Positions 1 to 6,903 are shown, counted from the first letter of the stretch. The stretch is DNA of 8,601 nucleotides from an uncultured Eubacteriales bacterium (GCA_902803725.1 CADCRD010000152.1:1-8601); one strand, 5' to 3'. The notes: a model not told the origin generated them from the sequence alone. Numbers and translations: made by a program.

Positions 1-200
1 CCTGCAGCCTGCCCCCACATCACACAGTCGATCTGTGAATGTTCATCTTTCAGCGTAAAGAACACTGCACCTGTACGGCTGTTCGGACTCCAGCTGCTGA
101 TCTCACCCGTCAGCAATATGGCAGACAAAAGAGGATCTCCCGTAAGCAGATTTTTTATATATCTGTTAAGTTCAGATACACTGGCCGGTTTCAGCGCCAT
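1..200 (-). CDS. xseA: Exodeoxyribonuclease VII large subunit, N-terminal part (runs off the left edge)
   Basis: XseA is the catalytic large subunit of exonuclease VII, a cytoplasmic nuclease that degrades single-stranded DNA to oligonucleotides together with XseB. Only the first 66 codons are in the window. They match the N-terminal OB-fold: the opening VSELNRYIKNLL, then GDPLLSAILLTGEISSW, then FFTLKDEHSQIDCVMW, which correspond to the usual family pattern of VSxLNxYIKxLL, GEISN and YFTLKDxxxxIxCVMF. The ATG at 200-198 lies inside the 3' end of the Kae1-like gene (10-nt overlap) and has a GGGAGG ribosome site at 215-210, 9 nt upstream. That site encodes Gly-Gly of the upstream protein. This suggests translational coupling in an asp23-nusB-kae1-like-xseA operon. 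The catalytic domain is outside the window, so integrity cannot be judged. Confidence 0.9.
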   Translation of the reverse strand, partial: MALKPASVSELNRYIKNLLTGDPLLSAILLTGEISSWSPNSRTGAVFFTLKDEHSQIDCVMWGQAA

Positions 201-1198
201 AAATATCTGCCTCCCAATAATGATATTCCTACCGCATTATCCTCAGAATATTCTCCGAAATCTATATCTTCAAGATTATTCCTTAGTTCGTTTCGAATGA
301 ATGAACTCTTTGAAACGCCTCCTGCAAAGATCACTTTACTTACACCTGTTATTTTTCTTGCTGCTCTGGTCTCCTTTATCAGAAGAGCAGTTATTCGTTT
401 GAACAATTCATATATCATCTCTTTCTCCAAATCATTTAATCGATACGGAGATTCTGATGATGGTTCATTTTGTTCACCATTCCTGATTTTCCCGAGATTT
501 CTCAGTACCTGTGTTTCAAGACCGGAAAGACCGAACCAAAGGTCCCGGATTTTCACACCGGTAAGAAGATCTTTTTTTTCTTTTACTTTGCGATCGTTAT
601 GCGTATTCATGGCGATCTCATCTAACGTTTGCCCGGCCGGGAATCTAAAACCCATGGCAACGCCGACTCTGTCCAGCAACTGGCCAATGGAAATGTCCTG
701 GCTGCCGCCAATGATCTCAATGTCATATGCTTTATCTTCAGCAGATGTCATAAGCTTTCTGACATTAAGCAATTCACATGTTCCGCCTGACAAATGATAC
801 GAAAGAAATGTATCATCATCTGATCTGTCAACTGCAGCTATATGTCCTTCCTGATGAGAATACTCCCTGTATGGAACACCAAGAGCTGCAGAAACAGCGG
901 TTCCTGCAGTCTGCCCCGCTTTAAAGCATGGCATATATGAATCCTCCCTTGGTCTGGGTCTTGATGATACTGCAACTACTGCGATCCTGCCTCTGGTTTC
1001 ATCATTCAGTACGTCATTTAATAATTCCGGCAAATTGCATATATGCTGAAACAGCGCTTCCTGCTGCCGCAGTCCCCTTTTGCCTTCTTTTACTTTCAGC
1101 ATTATTCTTTTGTCACATACAACAAAACCGCTTTGATCTGTGACCGCAACAGAGGTTGTATAGTTACTGGTATCTATTCCTAATGAATAATTCTTCAC
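191..1198 (-). CDS. Kae1/TsaD-like ASKHA-fold protein (annotated in relatives as peptidase M22 or O-sialoglycoprotein endopeptidase)
   Basis: This 335-residue protein aligns along its length with TsaD/Kae1, the tRNA t6A-modification ATPase family. Visible landmarks are the N-terminal phosphate loop GIDTSNYTTSVAV (about 7-19), metal ligands in HQEGH (115-119), LSGGT (136-140), DRVGVAMGFRFPAG (176-189), FGLSGLET (222-229), the ATP-site FAGGVSKSSF (291-300), and SEDNAVGI (318-325) with D320 as third metal ligand. True TsaD has a TAGPGL loop before the HxEGH motif. Here that stretch reads SSRPRPREDSYMPCF (78-92), and SGGHTQL is SGGTCEL. I therefore see it as a paralogue rather than the t6A enzyme itself; its substrate is unknown. 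The start is GTG at 1198-1196, overlapping the nusB TGA as GTGA. The old protease name comes from early work on TsaD and should not be taken as function. Confidence 0.85.
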   Translation of the reverse strand: MKNYSLGIDTSNYTTSVAVTDQSGFVVCDKRIMLKVKEGKRGLRQQEALFQHICNLPELLNDVLNDETRGRIAVVAVSSRPRPREDSYMPCFKAGQTAGTAVSAALGVPYREYSHQEGHIAAVDRSDDDTFLSYHLSGGTCELLNVRKLMTSAEDKAYDIEIIGGSQDISIGQLLDRVGVAMGFRFPAGQTLDEIAMNTHNDRKVKEKKDLLTGVKIRDLWFGLSGLETQVLRNLGKIRNGEQNEPSSESPYRLNDLEKEMIYELFKRITALLIKETRAARKITGVSKVIFAGGVSKSSFIRNELRNNLEDIDFGEYSEDNAVGISLLGGRYLWR

Positions 1199-1584
1199 TT
1201 CAGTATTTTTCCCAACAGACCATTTATGAATTTAGCAGAATCATTTCCGCCGAATTTTTTCGCCATTTCAACAGCTTCGTTTATTGCTACTGACCCGGGG
1301 GTGTCACCGTAAAGTGATTCACCGACAGCGACTCTTGCAATGGCAAGATCCGCCTTTGGCATGCGTTTTATGCTCCATTTTTCTGCATTTTCATCTATCA
1401 GTTTATCAATATCCTCAAGATGTTCATCAATTATCCTGAAGTTATCGTATATATATTCGAGCTGATTTTTATCCGATTCACCTTCAGGAATTAGACCCTT
1501 TACCAGACCGATATCATCTGAATCTCTGGCTTCCATCTGAAAGACTGCCTGCATTAGTAATTCGCGCGCCGTTGTTCTTTTCAT
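1195..1584 (-). CDS. nusB: Transcription antitermination factor NusB
   Basis: NusB pairs with NusE (ribosomal protein S10) on boxA RNA and assembles the antitermination complex that supports rRNA transcription. The 129 residues fit the usual 130-145 length of this all-helical protein. Family landmarks are the N-terminal MKRTTARELLMQAVFQME (RNA-contacting helix), the central IDENAEKWSIKRMPKADLAIARVAVGE, and the C-terminal VAINEAVEMAKKFGGNDSAKFINGLLGKI, close to the typical IxIIDEAVELAKxFxxxxxxxFVNGVLxxI. The ATG (1584-1582) is 8 nt after the asp23 stop. The nearest good ribosome site, AGGAG, lies inside the end of asp23 at an unusually long spacing of about 14 nt, so reinitiation after asp23 is likely. 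Its TGA overlaps the GTG of the next gene. Confidence 0.95.
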   Translation of the reverse strand: MKRTTARELLMQAVFQMEARDSDDIGLVKGLIPEGESDKNQLEYIYDNFRIIDEHLEDIDKLIDENAEKWSIKRMPKADLAIARVAVGESLYGDTPGSVAINEAVEMAKKFGGNDSAKFINGLLGKILK

Positions 1585-1592
1585 ATTGTCTG

Positions 1593-1964
1593 TTATTTCT
1601 CCTGTATTCCCTGCACATGGATGTTGACTGCAGTGACTTTACGTTCAGTCATTTCCTGTATCTTTTCTTTAACGTTTTTCTGAATATTCCAAGCCATTTC
1701 AGGGATCCTTACACCAAAATACACCATGATATAAACATCCAGCCGGATGCCTTCATCACTCTGATCTATCTTTATTCCCTTTGACAGAGTTTCTTTTCTC
1801 AAGATCGTTTTAGAAATCGAATCGCCTATGCCGCCTGAAAGCTCGGCAACTCCATCTGTGTTCAAAACAGCCCTGGCTGCGGCGACCGCGATCACATCAT
1901 CGTCAAGTCTGTCATCAGAAATATTATAATCGTATATTGGTTCCTGATTGTCTGAATATTTCAT
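1593..1964 (-). CDS. Asp23/Gls24 family envelope stress protein
   Basis: This 123-residue protein belongs to the Asp23/Gls24 (DUF322) family of small proteins; in staphylococci Asp23 is tied to the membrane by AmaP and linked to cell-envelope stress. Landmarks are ISDDRLDDDVIAVAAARAVLNTDGVAELSG near the N-terminus, IKIDQSDEGIRLDVYIMVYFGVRIPEMAWNIQKNVKEKI in the middle and VTAVNIHVQGI near the C-terminus. It has no signal peptide or membrane segment. Its place directly before nusB is common in low-GC Gram-positives. I chose ATG 1964-1962 because the family homology begins just after it. There is no ribosome site before it, and the -10 box ends only 6 nt upstream, so the mRNA is probably leaderless. 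An in-frame TTG at 2000 would add 12 residues, but its codons are the promoter itself and it also lacks a ribosome site. Confidence 0.92.
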   Translation of the reverse strand: MKYSDNQEPIYDYNISDDRLDDDVIAVAAARAVLNTDGVAELSGGIGDSISKTILRKETLSKGIKIDQSDEGIRLDVYIMVYFGVRIPEMAWNIQKNVKEKIQEMTERKVTAVNIHVQGIQEK

Positions 1965-1970
1965 GAAGAG

Positions 1971-2000
1971 ATTATACCATACAATCACCCGAAAATACAA
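1971..2000 (-). promoter_or_regulatory. Extended -10 promoter of the asp23-nusB operon
   Basis: On the minus strand TGGTATAAT gives a perfect -10 (1976-1971) with an extended TGn motif. An 18-bp spacer precedes it, with a weak -35 TTGTAT (2000-1995, 3 of 6 consensus bases). CTCTTC then leads straight to the asp23 ATG, which would make A of the ATG the +1 base. The -35 shares two bases with the T-run of the dnaJ terminator, so termination and reinitiation are packed back to back. Confidence 0.75.
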
Positions 2001-2045
2001 AAAAGGTGGATATGGTCAGACTGTTCATAGTCTTACATATCCGCC
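1999..2045 (-). terminator. Intrinsic terminator of the hrcA-grpE-dnaK-dnaJ operon
   Basis: The outer arms GGCGGATATG (2045-2036) and CATATCCACC (2014-2005) pair at 9 of 10 positions. An inner stem AGACT/AGTCT (2033-2029 with 2022-2018) closes on a 6-nt loop. Six Ts (2004-1999) follow on the minus strand. It lies about 60 nt after the dnaJ stop; the short stretch between (2046-2107) shows no gene. Confidence 0.88.
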
Positions 2046-2107
2046 TCATATACTTCTTATATCATTTTACTCGCAATACATGTTGAAACATTCAGTGGAA
2101 CGGCACA

Positions 2108-3250
2108 TCAATTGAAAAGATCTTTGATAGTTTTCATGAATTTGCTCTTGCCTTTATAGCATCCTTCATCAAGGGCATTACCCATATTTTTGATCGCATC
2201 TTTCTGTTTGGAAGATAGTTTTGTCGGGATCTCCAGGTTGACCTTTATATACATATCGCCTTTTCTTCCTCCGCGCGGACTGGCGATACCCTTGCCTTTG
2301 AGCCTGAAAATCGTGCCCGGCTGCGTTCCTGCCGGAACCTTGTATTTGATCTTTTCTTCCAGAGTTGGAACTGTGATTTCCGCACCAAGAGCAGCCTGTT
2401 CAAAGCTGATCGGTATCTCGAGCTGCAGATCACTGCCTCGTCTTTTGAATATCTTGTGCGGTTTAACTGAAAGAACGATATAAAGATCTCCGTTAGGACC
2501 ACCATTGATACCGGGTTCACCCTGTCCTCTGATGGGGATGACCGAATCATTATCTACACCTGCAGGAATATTCACAGCGATCGTCACGGTCTTTTTCACC
2601 TGACCTGAACCGCCGCATTCCGAACAAGGTTTTTCGATTATCTCTCCGGTACCGCCGCATCTGTCACAAGGCTGAACACTGTTAAAGGAACCGAATGGAG
2701 TTCTCTGCTGAGTGTGGATCTGACCTGAGCCTCCGCATTTAGGACACTGCGCCTTTTTTGTTCCCGGTTCAGCGCCCGATCCTCCGCATTTTTCACATTT
2801 GACATATTTGCTGATCCTGATATCTTTTTTCACACCAAAAGCAGCTTCCTCAAATGTAATAGAAAGACCCTGCTGCAGATCGCGCCCCTTCATCGGGCCA
2901 TTTCTCCGCTGCTGGCCGAAACCGCTGCGTCCGCCGAACATGCCGCCGAACATATCAAAGATATCATCAAAGCCTCCAAAGCCGCCCTGGAAACCGCCTC
3001 CGCCGAATCCGGCATTTGGATCCACTCCGGCATGACCAAACTGATCATACATCTTTTTCTTTTCTGGATCACTGAGGACGCTGTAAGCCTCATTGATTTC
3101 TTTGAACTTCGTTTCGGCATCTTTATCACCCGGATTTTTGTCCGGGTGATATTTCATTGCCATCTTACGGAAAGCCTTTTTTATCTGATCTTCACTGGCT
3201 CCTTTATTAAGACCCAGCACTTCATAATAGTCTCGTTTATTCTCAGCCAT
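2108..3250 (-). CDS. dnaJ: Chaperone protein DnaJ (type I Hsp40)
   Basis: DnaJ delivers unfolded clients to DnaK and triggers its ATP hydrolysis in the cytoplasm. The 380 residues show the full type I layout: a J domain (about 5-70) with the HPD motif at 35-37; a Gly/Phe-rich linker (about 81-113) containing the DIFDMF segment; four CxxCxGxG zinc motifs at C152, C169, C195 and C209; and two beta-rich client-binding domains to the C-terminus, including LGAEITVPTLEE and the G/RLKGKG segment near 310-322. No key residue is missing. The ATG is 14 nt after the dnaK stop, and its ribosome site AAGGTG overlaps the dnaK TAA, so the two are likely coupled. It is the last gene before the operon terminator. 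The prmA and rsmE genes that often follow dnaJ in Firmicutes are absent here. Confidence 0.98.
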   Translation of the reverse strand: MAENKRDYYEVLGLNKGASEDQIKKAFRKMAMKYHPDKNPGDKDAETKFKEINEAYSVLSDPEKKKMYDQFGHAGVDPNAGFGGGGFQGGFGGFDDIFDMFGGMFGGRSGFGQQRRNGPMKGRDLQQGLSITFEEAAFGVKKDIRISKYVKCEKCGGSGAEPGTKKAQCPKCGGSGQIHTQQRTPFGSFNSVQPCDRCGGTGEIIEKPCSECGGSGQVKKTVTIAVNIPAGVDNDSVIPIRGQGEPGINGGPNGDLYIVLSVKPHKIFKRRGSDLQLEIPISFEQAALGAEITVPTLEEKIKYKVPAGTQPGTIFRLKGKGIASPRGGRKGDMYIKVNLEIPTKLSSKQKDAIKNMGNALDEGCYKGKSKFMKTIKDLFN

Positions 3251-3264
3251 TATCCGTTTTCACC

Positions 3265-5157
3265 TTACTTGTTATCATCGACTACTTCATAGTCTGCATC
3301 AACAACATTAGGATCAGCTCCCTGAGCCTGGCCGCCCATATTACCCATGTCAGGGCCTGCACCTGCGGCTCCGCCCATTCCGTTCATATCCGGGCCTGCG
3401 CCTGCTGCACCCTGAGCTGCCTGGGCCTGCTGGTACATCTTGGCGGAAATCGTGTGGAACTGTTCTGTCAGAGCATCAGTTTTAGCCTTGATCTCATCTA
3501 CACTTGTTCCTTCAAGAGCAGTTTTGAGTTCATTCTTTGCTGTTTCTATCTGCTGCTTTTCAGCATCTGACAGATTATCTCCGAGCTCCTTAACATTCTT
3601 TTCTGTCTCATATACCAAAGTCTCTGCTTGGTTTCTGATCTCGACTTCTTCTTTCTTTTTCTTATCTTCTTCAGCAAATCTTTCTGCTTCTTTGACCTTT
3701 GCCTCGATCTCTTCATCTGAAAGCTTGGTTGAGGAAGTGATCGTGATCTGCTGCGATTTACCTGTACCCATATCCTTTGCACTGACATTAACGATACCAT
3801 TGGCATCAATGTCAAATGTTACTTCGATCTGAGGGATCCCGCGCGGTGCCGGCGGAATACCTGACAGCTGGAATCTTCCAAGAGTAACGTTTCCTGCAGC
3901 CATATCTCTTTCTCCCTGCATTACATGGATATCAACAGCTGTCTGATTATCAGCCGCAGTTGAGAAAATCTGGCTCTTCTTTGTCGGGATCGTCGTATTT
4001 CTTTCAATGAGTTTTGTTGCAACTCCGCCAAGTGTCTCGATCGACAGTGACAGTGGTGTAACATCCAGCAGCAGAACATCATTTACCTCGCCAGTCAGAA
4101 CTCCGGCCTGGATAGCAGCGCCGATAGCTACACATTCATCAGGGTTGATCCCCTTAAACGGTTCTTTTCCTGTGATCTTGTGCACAGCCTCCTGAACTGC
4201 CGGGATCCTGGTTGATCCGCCAACAAGGATGACTTTTGAAATATCATTGTTGGTAACACCTGCATCTGCCATAGCTTTTCTCATTGGCTCTATAGTCTTT
4301 TCAACAAGATCAGCTGTGAGATTATCAAATGTTGCTCTTGTTATATCCATGTCCAGATGGAGCGGACCGTTTTCACTTACAGATATAAACGGCAGGTTGA
4401 CGTTAGTTGTCTGTGAACTTGACAGTTCTTTCTTAGCCTTCTCAGCAGCCTCTTTCAGTCTCTGAAGAGCCATCTTGTCGGCTCTGAGGTCAACGCCATT
4501 TGCTTTTGCAAACTCGTCAGCCATATAGTTCATCAGTTTTTCATCAAAATCATCGCCGCCCAGTTTGTTGTTTCCGTGTGTTGCAAGAACTTCGAAAACA
4601 CCGTCTCCAAGTTCCATGATGGATACATCAAATGTGCCGCCGCCCAGGTCATATACCAGGATTTTCTGTGATGTCTCATCCTTATCAAGACCATAAGCCA
4701 AAGCTGCAGCAGTAGGTTCATTGATGATCCTTTTTACATCGAGACCTGCTATCTTGCCGGCATCCTTTGTAGCCTGCTTCTGGCTGTCTGTAAAGTAAGC
4801 GGGAACAGTGATTACGGCTTCTGTTACAGGTTCTCCGAGATAAGCCTCAGCGTCTGCTTTCAGTTTTGCAAGAGTCATAGCCGAAATATCCTGCGGAGTG
4901 TATTCTTTTCCGTCGATCGTGACTTTGTAGCTTTCACCCATATGTCTTTTGATGGAAGCAACAGTTCTGTCAGGATTCGTTACCGCCTGTCTCTTTGCTG
5001 TTTCTCCTACCAGTCTTTCGCCGTTTTTGGCGAATCCAATGACTGACGGTGTTGTTCTCATTCCTTCTGCATTAGTGATTACTGTGGGGTCGCCGCCTTC
5101 CAGAACTGCTACGCAGCTGTTGGTAGTACCCAGGTCAATACCTATTACTTTTCCCAT
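3265..5157 (-). CDS. dnaK: Chaperone protein DnaK (Hsp70)
   Basis: DnaK is the ATP-driven Hsp70 chaperone that binds exposed hydrophobic peptides, with DnaJ and GrpE as partners. The 630 residues contain the nucleotide-binding domain (1 to about 360) with GIDLGTTNS (6-14), VYDLGGGTFDVS (168-179) and LVGGSTRIP (311-319). The interdomain linker VLLLDVTPLS (361-370), the beta substrate-binding domain, a charged helical lid (about 480-575) and a tail ending DADYEVVDDNK follow. The nucleotide-binding domain lacks the roughly 25-residue insert of Gram-negative DnaKs (SIKRHMGESYKVTIDGKEY region), a Gram-positive trait. The ATG at 5157 is chosen because the family starts MGKxIGIDLG and AAGGAG (5172-5167) sits 9 nt before it. 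An upstream in-frame ATG at 5211 would add 18 unrelated Asn/Lys-rich residues. The Gly/Met-rich tail holds a 13-residue tandem repeat. Confidence 0.98.
   Translation of the reverse strand: MGKVIGIDLGTTNSCVAVLEGGDPTVITNAEGMRTTPSVIGFAKNGERLVGETAKRQAVTNPDRTVASIKRHMGESYKVTIDGKEYTPQDISAMTLAKLKADAEAYLGEPVTEAVITVPAYFTDSQKQATKDAGKIAGLDVKRIINEPTAAALAYGLDKDETSQKILVYDLGGGTFDVSIMELGDGVFEVLATHGNNKLGGDDFDEKLMNYMADEFAKANGVDLRADKMALQRLKEAAEKAKKELSSSQTTNVNLPFISVSENGPLHLDMDITRATFDNLTADLVEKTIEPMRKAMADAGVTNNDISKVILVGGSTRIPAVQEAVHKITGKEPFKGINPDECVAIGAAIQAGVLTGEVNDVLLLDVTPLSLSIETLGGVATKLIERNTTIPTKKSQIFSTAADNQTAVDIHVMQGERDMAAGNVTLGRFQLSGIPPAPRGIPQIEVTFDIDANGIVNVSAKDMGTGKSQQITITSSTKLSDEEIEAKVKEAERFAEEDKKKKEEVEIRNQAETLVYETEKNVKELGDNLSDAEKQQIETAKNELKTALEGTSVDEIKAKTDALTEQFHTISAKMYQQAQAAQGAAGAGPDMNGMGGAAGAGPDMGNMGGQAQGADPNVVDADYEVVDDNK
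3331..3408 (-). repeat. 39-bp tandem duplication in the dnaK C-terminal tail
   Basis: Two adjacent 13-residue units, AAGAGPDMNGMGG (DnaK residues 584-596) and AAGAGPDMGNMGG (597-609), are identical at 11 of 13 positions. The underlying DNA is two 39-bp units with scattered synonymous differences, so the duplication is not recent. It lies in the disordered tail outside the folded domains and keeps the frame. Confidence 0.8.
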
Positions 5158-5224
5158 TGTTTTGTTCTCCTTCTTTATTTTTCTTGATATATTTGAATTG
5201 TTATTATTCACATTTTTAAGCAGA
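5158..5224 (-). other. AT-rich grpE-dnaK intergenic leader
   Basis: These 67 bases hold the dnaK ribosome site (AAGGAG, 5172-5167) and an A-rich stretch. I see no second CIRCE, no convincing promoter and no terminator, so dnaK is most likely read from the hrcA promoter. Confidence 0.6.
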
Positions 5225-5812
5225 TCAGTTAGCTACCTTTACCATCGAAGGTCTGATGACTCTTCCGTTGAGAGTGTAGCCTTTCTGAAGCACTTCAGAA
5301 ACCTGACCGCTCTCAACTTTATCTGTATCTTCCATCATGACTGCATTATGAAAATTCGGATCGAACTGTTTGCCTTCCGCTTCAATTTCAGCAAGACCTG
5401 ATTTGGAAAGAACATCTTTGAACTGTGTAAAGATCATTTCCATTCCTTTACGGAAACCTTCCTCATCACCGGCTGTTTCATCAGAAAGAGCTCTTTCAAA
5501 GTTATCAGCGACTTCCAGCAACTCCGTGACTATACTTTCATTAGCACGTGCGTATATCTCACTGCGTTCACGCTCGGAACGTTTCCTGAAATTCTGGAAA
5601 TCCGCCATCAGCCGCATGTATTTTATATTTAGCGCCTCATCCTCCTCGCTCTGCTCTGCTGCCGGCTCTTCTTCCTGTGAAGCATCACTGTTTTCAGATT
5701 CCTTCTCATCTTCATTTTCATCTGTAGTGTTTTCTTCGGCTGTTTCCTGCTCTATAGCTTCATCTGCCATCATTTCTTCTTTCTTTTCTTCATCGCTAAT
5801 AATCGTCGTCAT
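5225..5812 (-). CDS. grpE: Nucleotide exchange factor GrpE
   Basis: GrpE releases ADP from DnaK and resets the Hsp70 cycle. The protein of 195 residues has an unusually acidic, low-complexity head (about 1-60, mostly Glu/Asp), a long coiled-coil dimer helix starting near IKYMRLMADFQNFRKRSERER, and the C-terminal beta domain with the GrpE signature FDPNFHNAVMMEDTDKVESGQ to VLQKGYTLNGRVIRPSMVKV. Two adjacent ATGs are possible starts, at 5815 and 5812. I prefer 5812 because the AGGAGG site (5823-5818) is then 5 nt away instead of 2; the difference is one Met. The gene overlaps the end of hrcA by 17 nt, which suggests coupled translation. It ends 67 nt before dnaK. Confidence 0.97.
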   Translation of the reverse strand: MTTIISDEEKKEEMMADEAIEQETAEENTTDENEDEKESENSDASQEEEPAAEQSEEDEALNIKYMRLMADFQNFRKRSERERSEIYARANESIVTELLEVADNFERALSDETAGDEEGFRKGMEMIFTQFKDVLSKSGLAEIEAEGKQFDPNFHNAVMMEDTDKVESGQVSEVLQKGYTLNGRVIRPSMVKVAN

Positions 5813-6845
5813 CATCTCCTCCTGTCAATCTGTAGGCATTGCTCAGATTGTCCGTTAAAAATTCAATAACTGATGATATCTCACTGTACTTCATCCTTGT
5901 CGGCCCGATGACACCCAGCTTTCCGACAAGCTTGCCATCCACATGATAAGTCGCTGTGATCATGCTGCACTCCTTCATCGATTCGTCATCGTTTTCAGTG
6001 CCTATTGTGATCAAAAGACCGTCATCGCGCTGTATCAGCGTTTTAGTGAAATCTTCTTTCTTGTCGATCAGCTCCATGAACATCTTGGCTCTGTCTATAT
6101 CATTGTACTCGGGGATACTGAATATATTTGTAAGCCCGTCCATGTACAGATTTACATTCAGCATATCTTCCAGTGTCTTCATAAAGCTCGGCATTACGGA
6201 ATTTTTCAGCGTATTCATTGCCGAAACATCATTGTGTACTGTATCGACTATATCGAGGGTCAGTGCCTCGCTGATCGTTTTGCCTTTATAAGCATATGTC
6301 ATGTTCTTTGACAGAACGCTCAGAGACTCTTCATCGTACCCCTGTCTGAGTTTCAGAGTCATGTTTGAAACCTTGCCGCTCTCTGATACGATCATCAGTA
6401 CGATTGTTTTCTCATCGACCGGAAGCAGATTTATAAATTTAAGAACATCCTGATCCTTTTTGGGGGTCATTGCAAATGATGTCAGATTCGTTATGTCAGA
6501 AAGGATCTTTGCGGCATGTTCTATCGTCTGGTCAAGTTCCGTAATATTGGAATAAAGCTCATCAGCGATCGCATTTTTTTCGGCCTGAGGAATTTCATAT
6601 TTGCTCATCAGATCATTGACATATAGTCTGTAAGCTTTCTGAGAAGGCACTCTCCCGGCCGACGTATGAGGATGCGTCAGATAGCCCATGTCCTCAAGAT
6701 CTGACATCTCATTCCTGATTGTTGCAGGGCTGACACCAAGTTCATACTTCTTTGATAATGTTCTTGAACCAACAGGTTCTGCAGTTGTAACAAAATCATG
6801 GATTATCGCCTGCAGTATTTTCAGTTTTCGTTCGTTAAGATCCAT
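5796..6845 (-). CDS. hrcA: Heat-inducible transcription repressor HrcA
   Basis: HrcA is the repressor of class I heat-shock genes; it binds the CIRCE operator and in known cases needs GroEL to stay active. The 349 residues match the usual 340-350. The N-terminal winged helix is clear: LNERKLKILQAIIHDFV, then EPVGSRTLSKKY, then the recognition region GVSPATIRNEMSDLEDMGYL, and the HPHTSAGRVPSQKAYRLYV hallmark that follows. The GAF-like and dimer regions follow, with GKLGVIGPTRMKYSE near the C-terminus. It ends in an acidic tail GGDDDDDY, which is shaped by the overlapping grpE start. The ATG at 6845 has AAGGTG (6856-6851) 5 nt upstream. A longer frame from GTG at 6872 would begin inside CIRCE and is not credible. 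With CIRCE directly in front, the gene should repress itself and the whole operon. Confidence 0.97.
   Translation of the reverse strand: MDLNERKLKILQAIIHDFVTTAEPVGSRTLSKKYELGVSPATIRNEMSDLEDMGYLTHPHTSAGRVPSQKAYRLYVNDLMSKYEIPQAEKNAIADELYSNITELDQTIEHAAKILSDITNLTSFAMTPKKDQDVLKFINLLPVDEKTIVLMIVSESGKVSNMTLKLRQGYDEESLSVLSKNMTYAYKGKTISEALTLDIVDTVHNDVSAMNTLKNSVMPSFMKTLEDMLNVNLYMDGLTNIFSIPEYNDIDRAKMFMELIDKKEDFTKTLIQRDDGLLITIGTENDDESMKECSMITATYHVDGKLVGKLGVIGPTRMKYSEISSVIEFLTDNLSNAYRLTGGDDDDDY
5818..5823 (-). promoter_or_regulatory. grpE ribosome binding site inside hrcA
   Basis: A perfect AGGAGG encodes the Gly-Gly near the HrcA C-terminus. The following GAT/GAC repeats encode its Asp tail while also containing the grpE ATG pair. 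Its spacing decides between the two candidate grpE starts, favouring 5812. Confidence 0.85.
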
Positions 6846-6865
6846 TACATCACCTTCTTTGTTTG

Positions 6866-6892
6866 TTAGCACTCACTTAATCAGAGTGCTAA
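6866..6892 (-). promoter_or_regulatory. CIRCE operator (HrcA binding site)
   Basis: The site is a perfect inverted repeat TTAGCACTC, 9 bases, GAGTGCTAA, identical to the consensus in both arms. It lies between the promoter and the hrcA ATG (20 nt before the ATG), so it would be in the 5' leader as well as overlapping the early transcribed region. HrcA bound here should block transcription of all four downstream genes. Confidence 0.97.
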
Positions 6893-6903
6893 CTTACGGT
6901 AAT

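Noticed and set aside
39..797. Long open frame of about 250 codons on the plus strand opposite the Kae1-like gene
   Set aside because: It lies fully antisense to a gene with clear family motifs and to the xseA start, and its translation shows no recognisable family features.
1965..2000. TTG start adding 12 residues to the Asp23 protein
   Set aside because: Those codons are the promoter elements themselves, there is no ribosome site before the TTG, and the extra residues do not resemble the family.
3440..3832. Plus-strand open frames opposite dnaK, grpE and hrcA, for example this one of 130 codons
   Set aside because: They are antisense to well-identified genes, rich in Ser/Leu as expected from reverse reading of Glu/Lys codons, and match no family I know.
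5158..5211. In-frame upstream start for dnaK at 5211
   Set aside because: It would add an Asn/Lys-rich leader not seen in DnaK. The strong AAGGAG site is correctly spaced for the ATG at 5157.
6846..6872. GTG start for hrcA at 6872
   Set aside because: It begins inside the CIRCE operator and adds nine non-family residues. The ATG at 6845 has a proper ribosome site and matches the family N-terminus.
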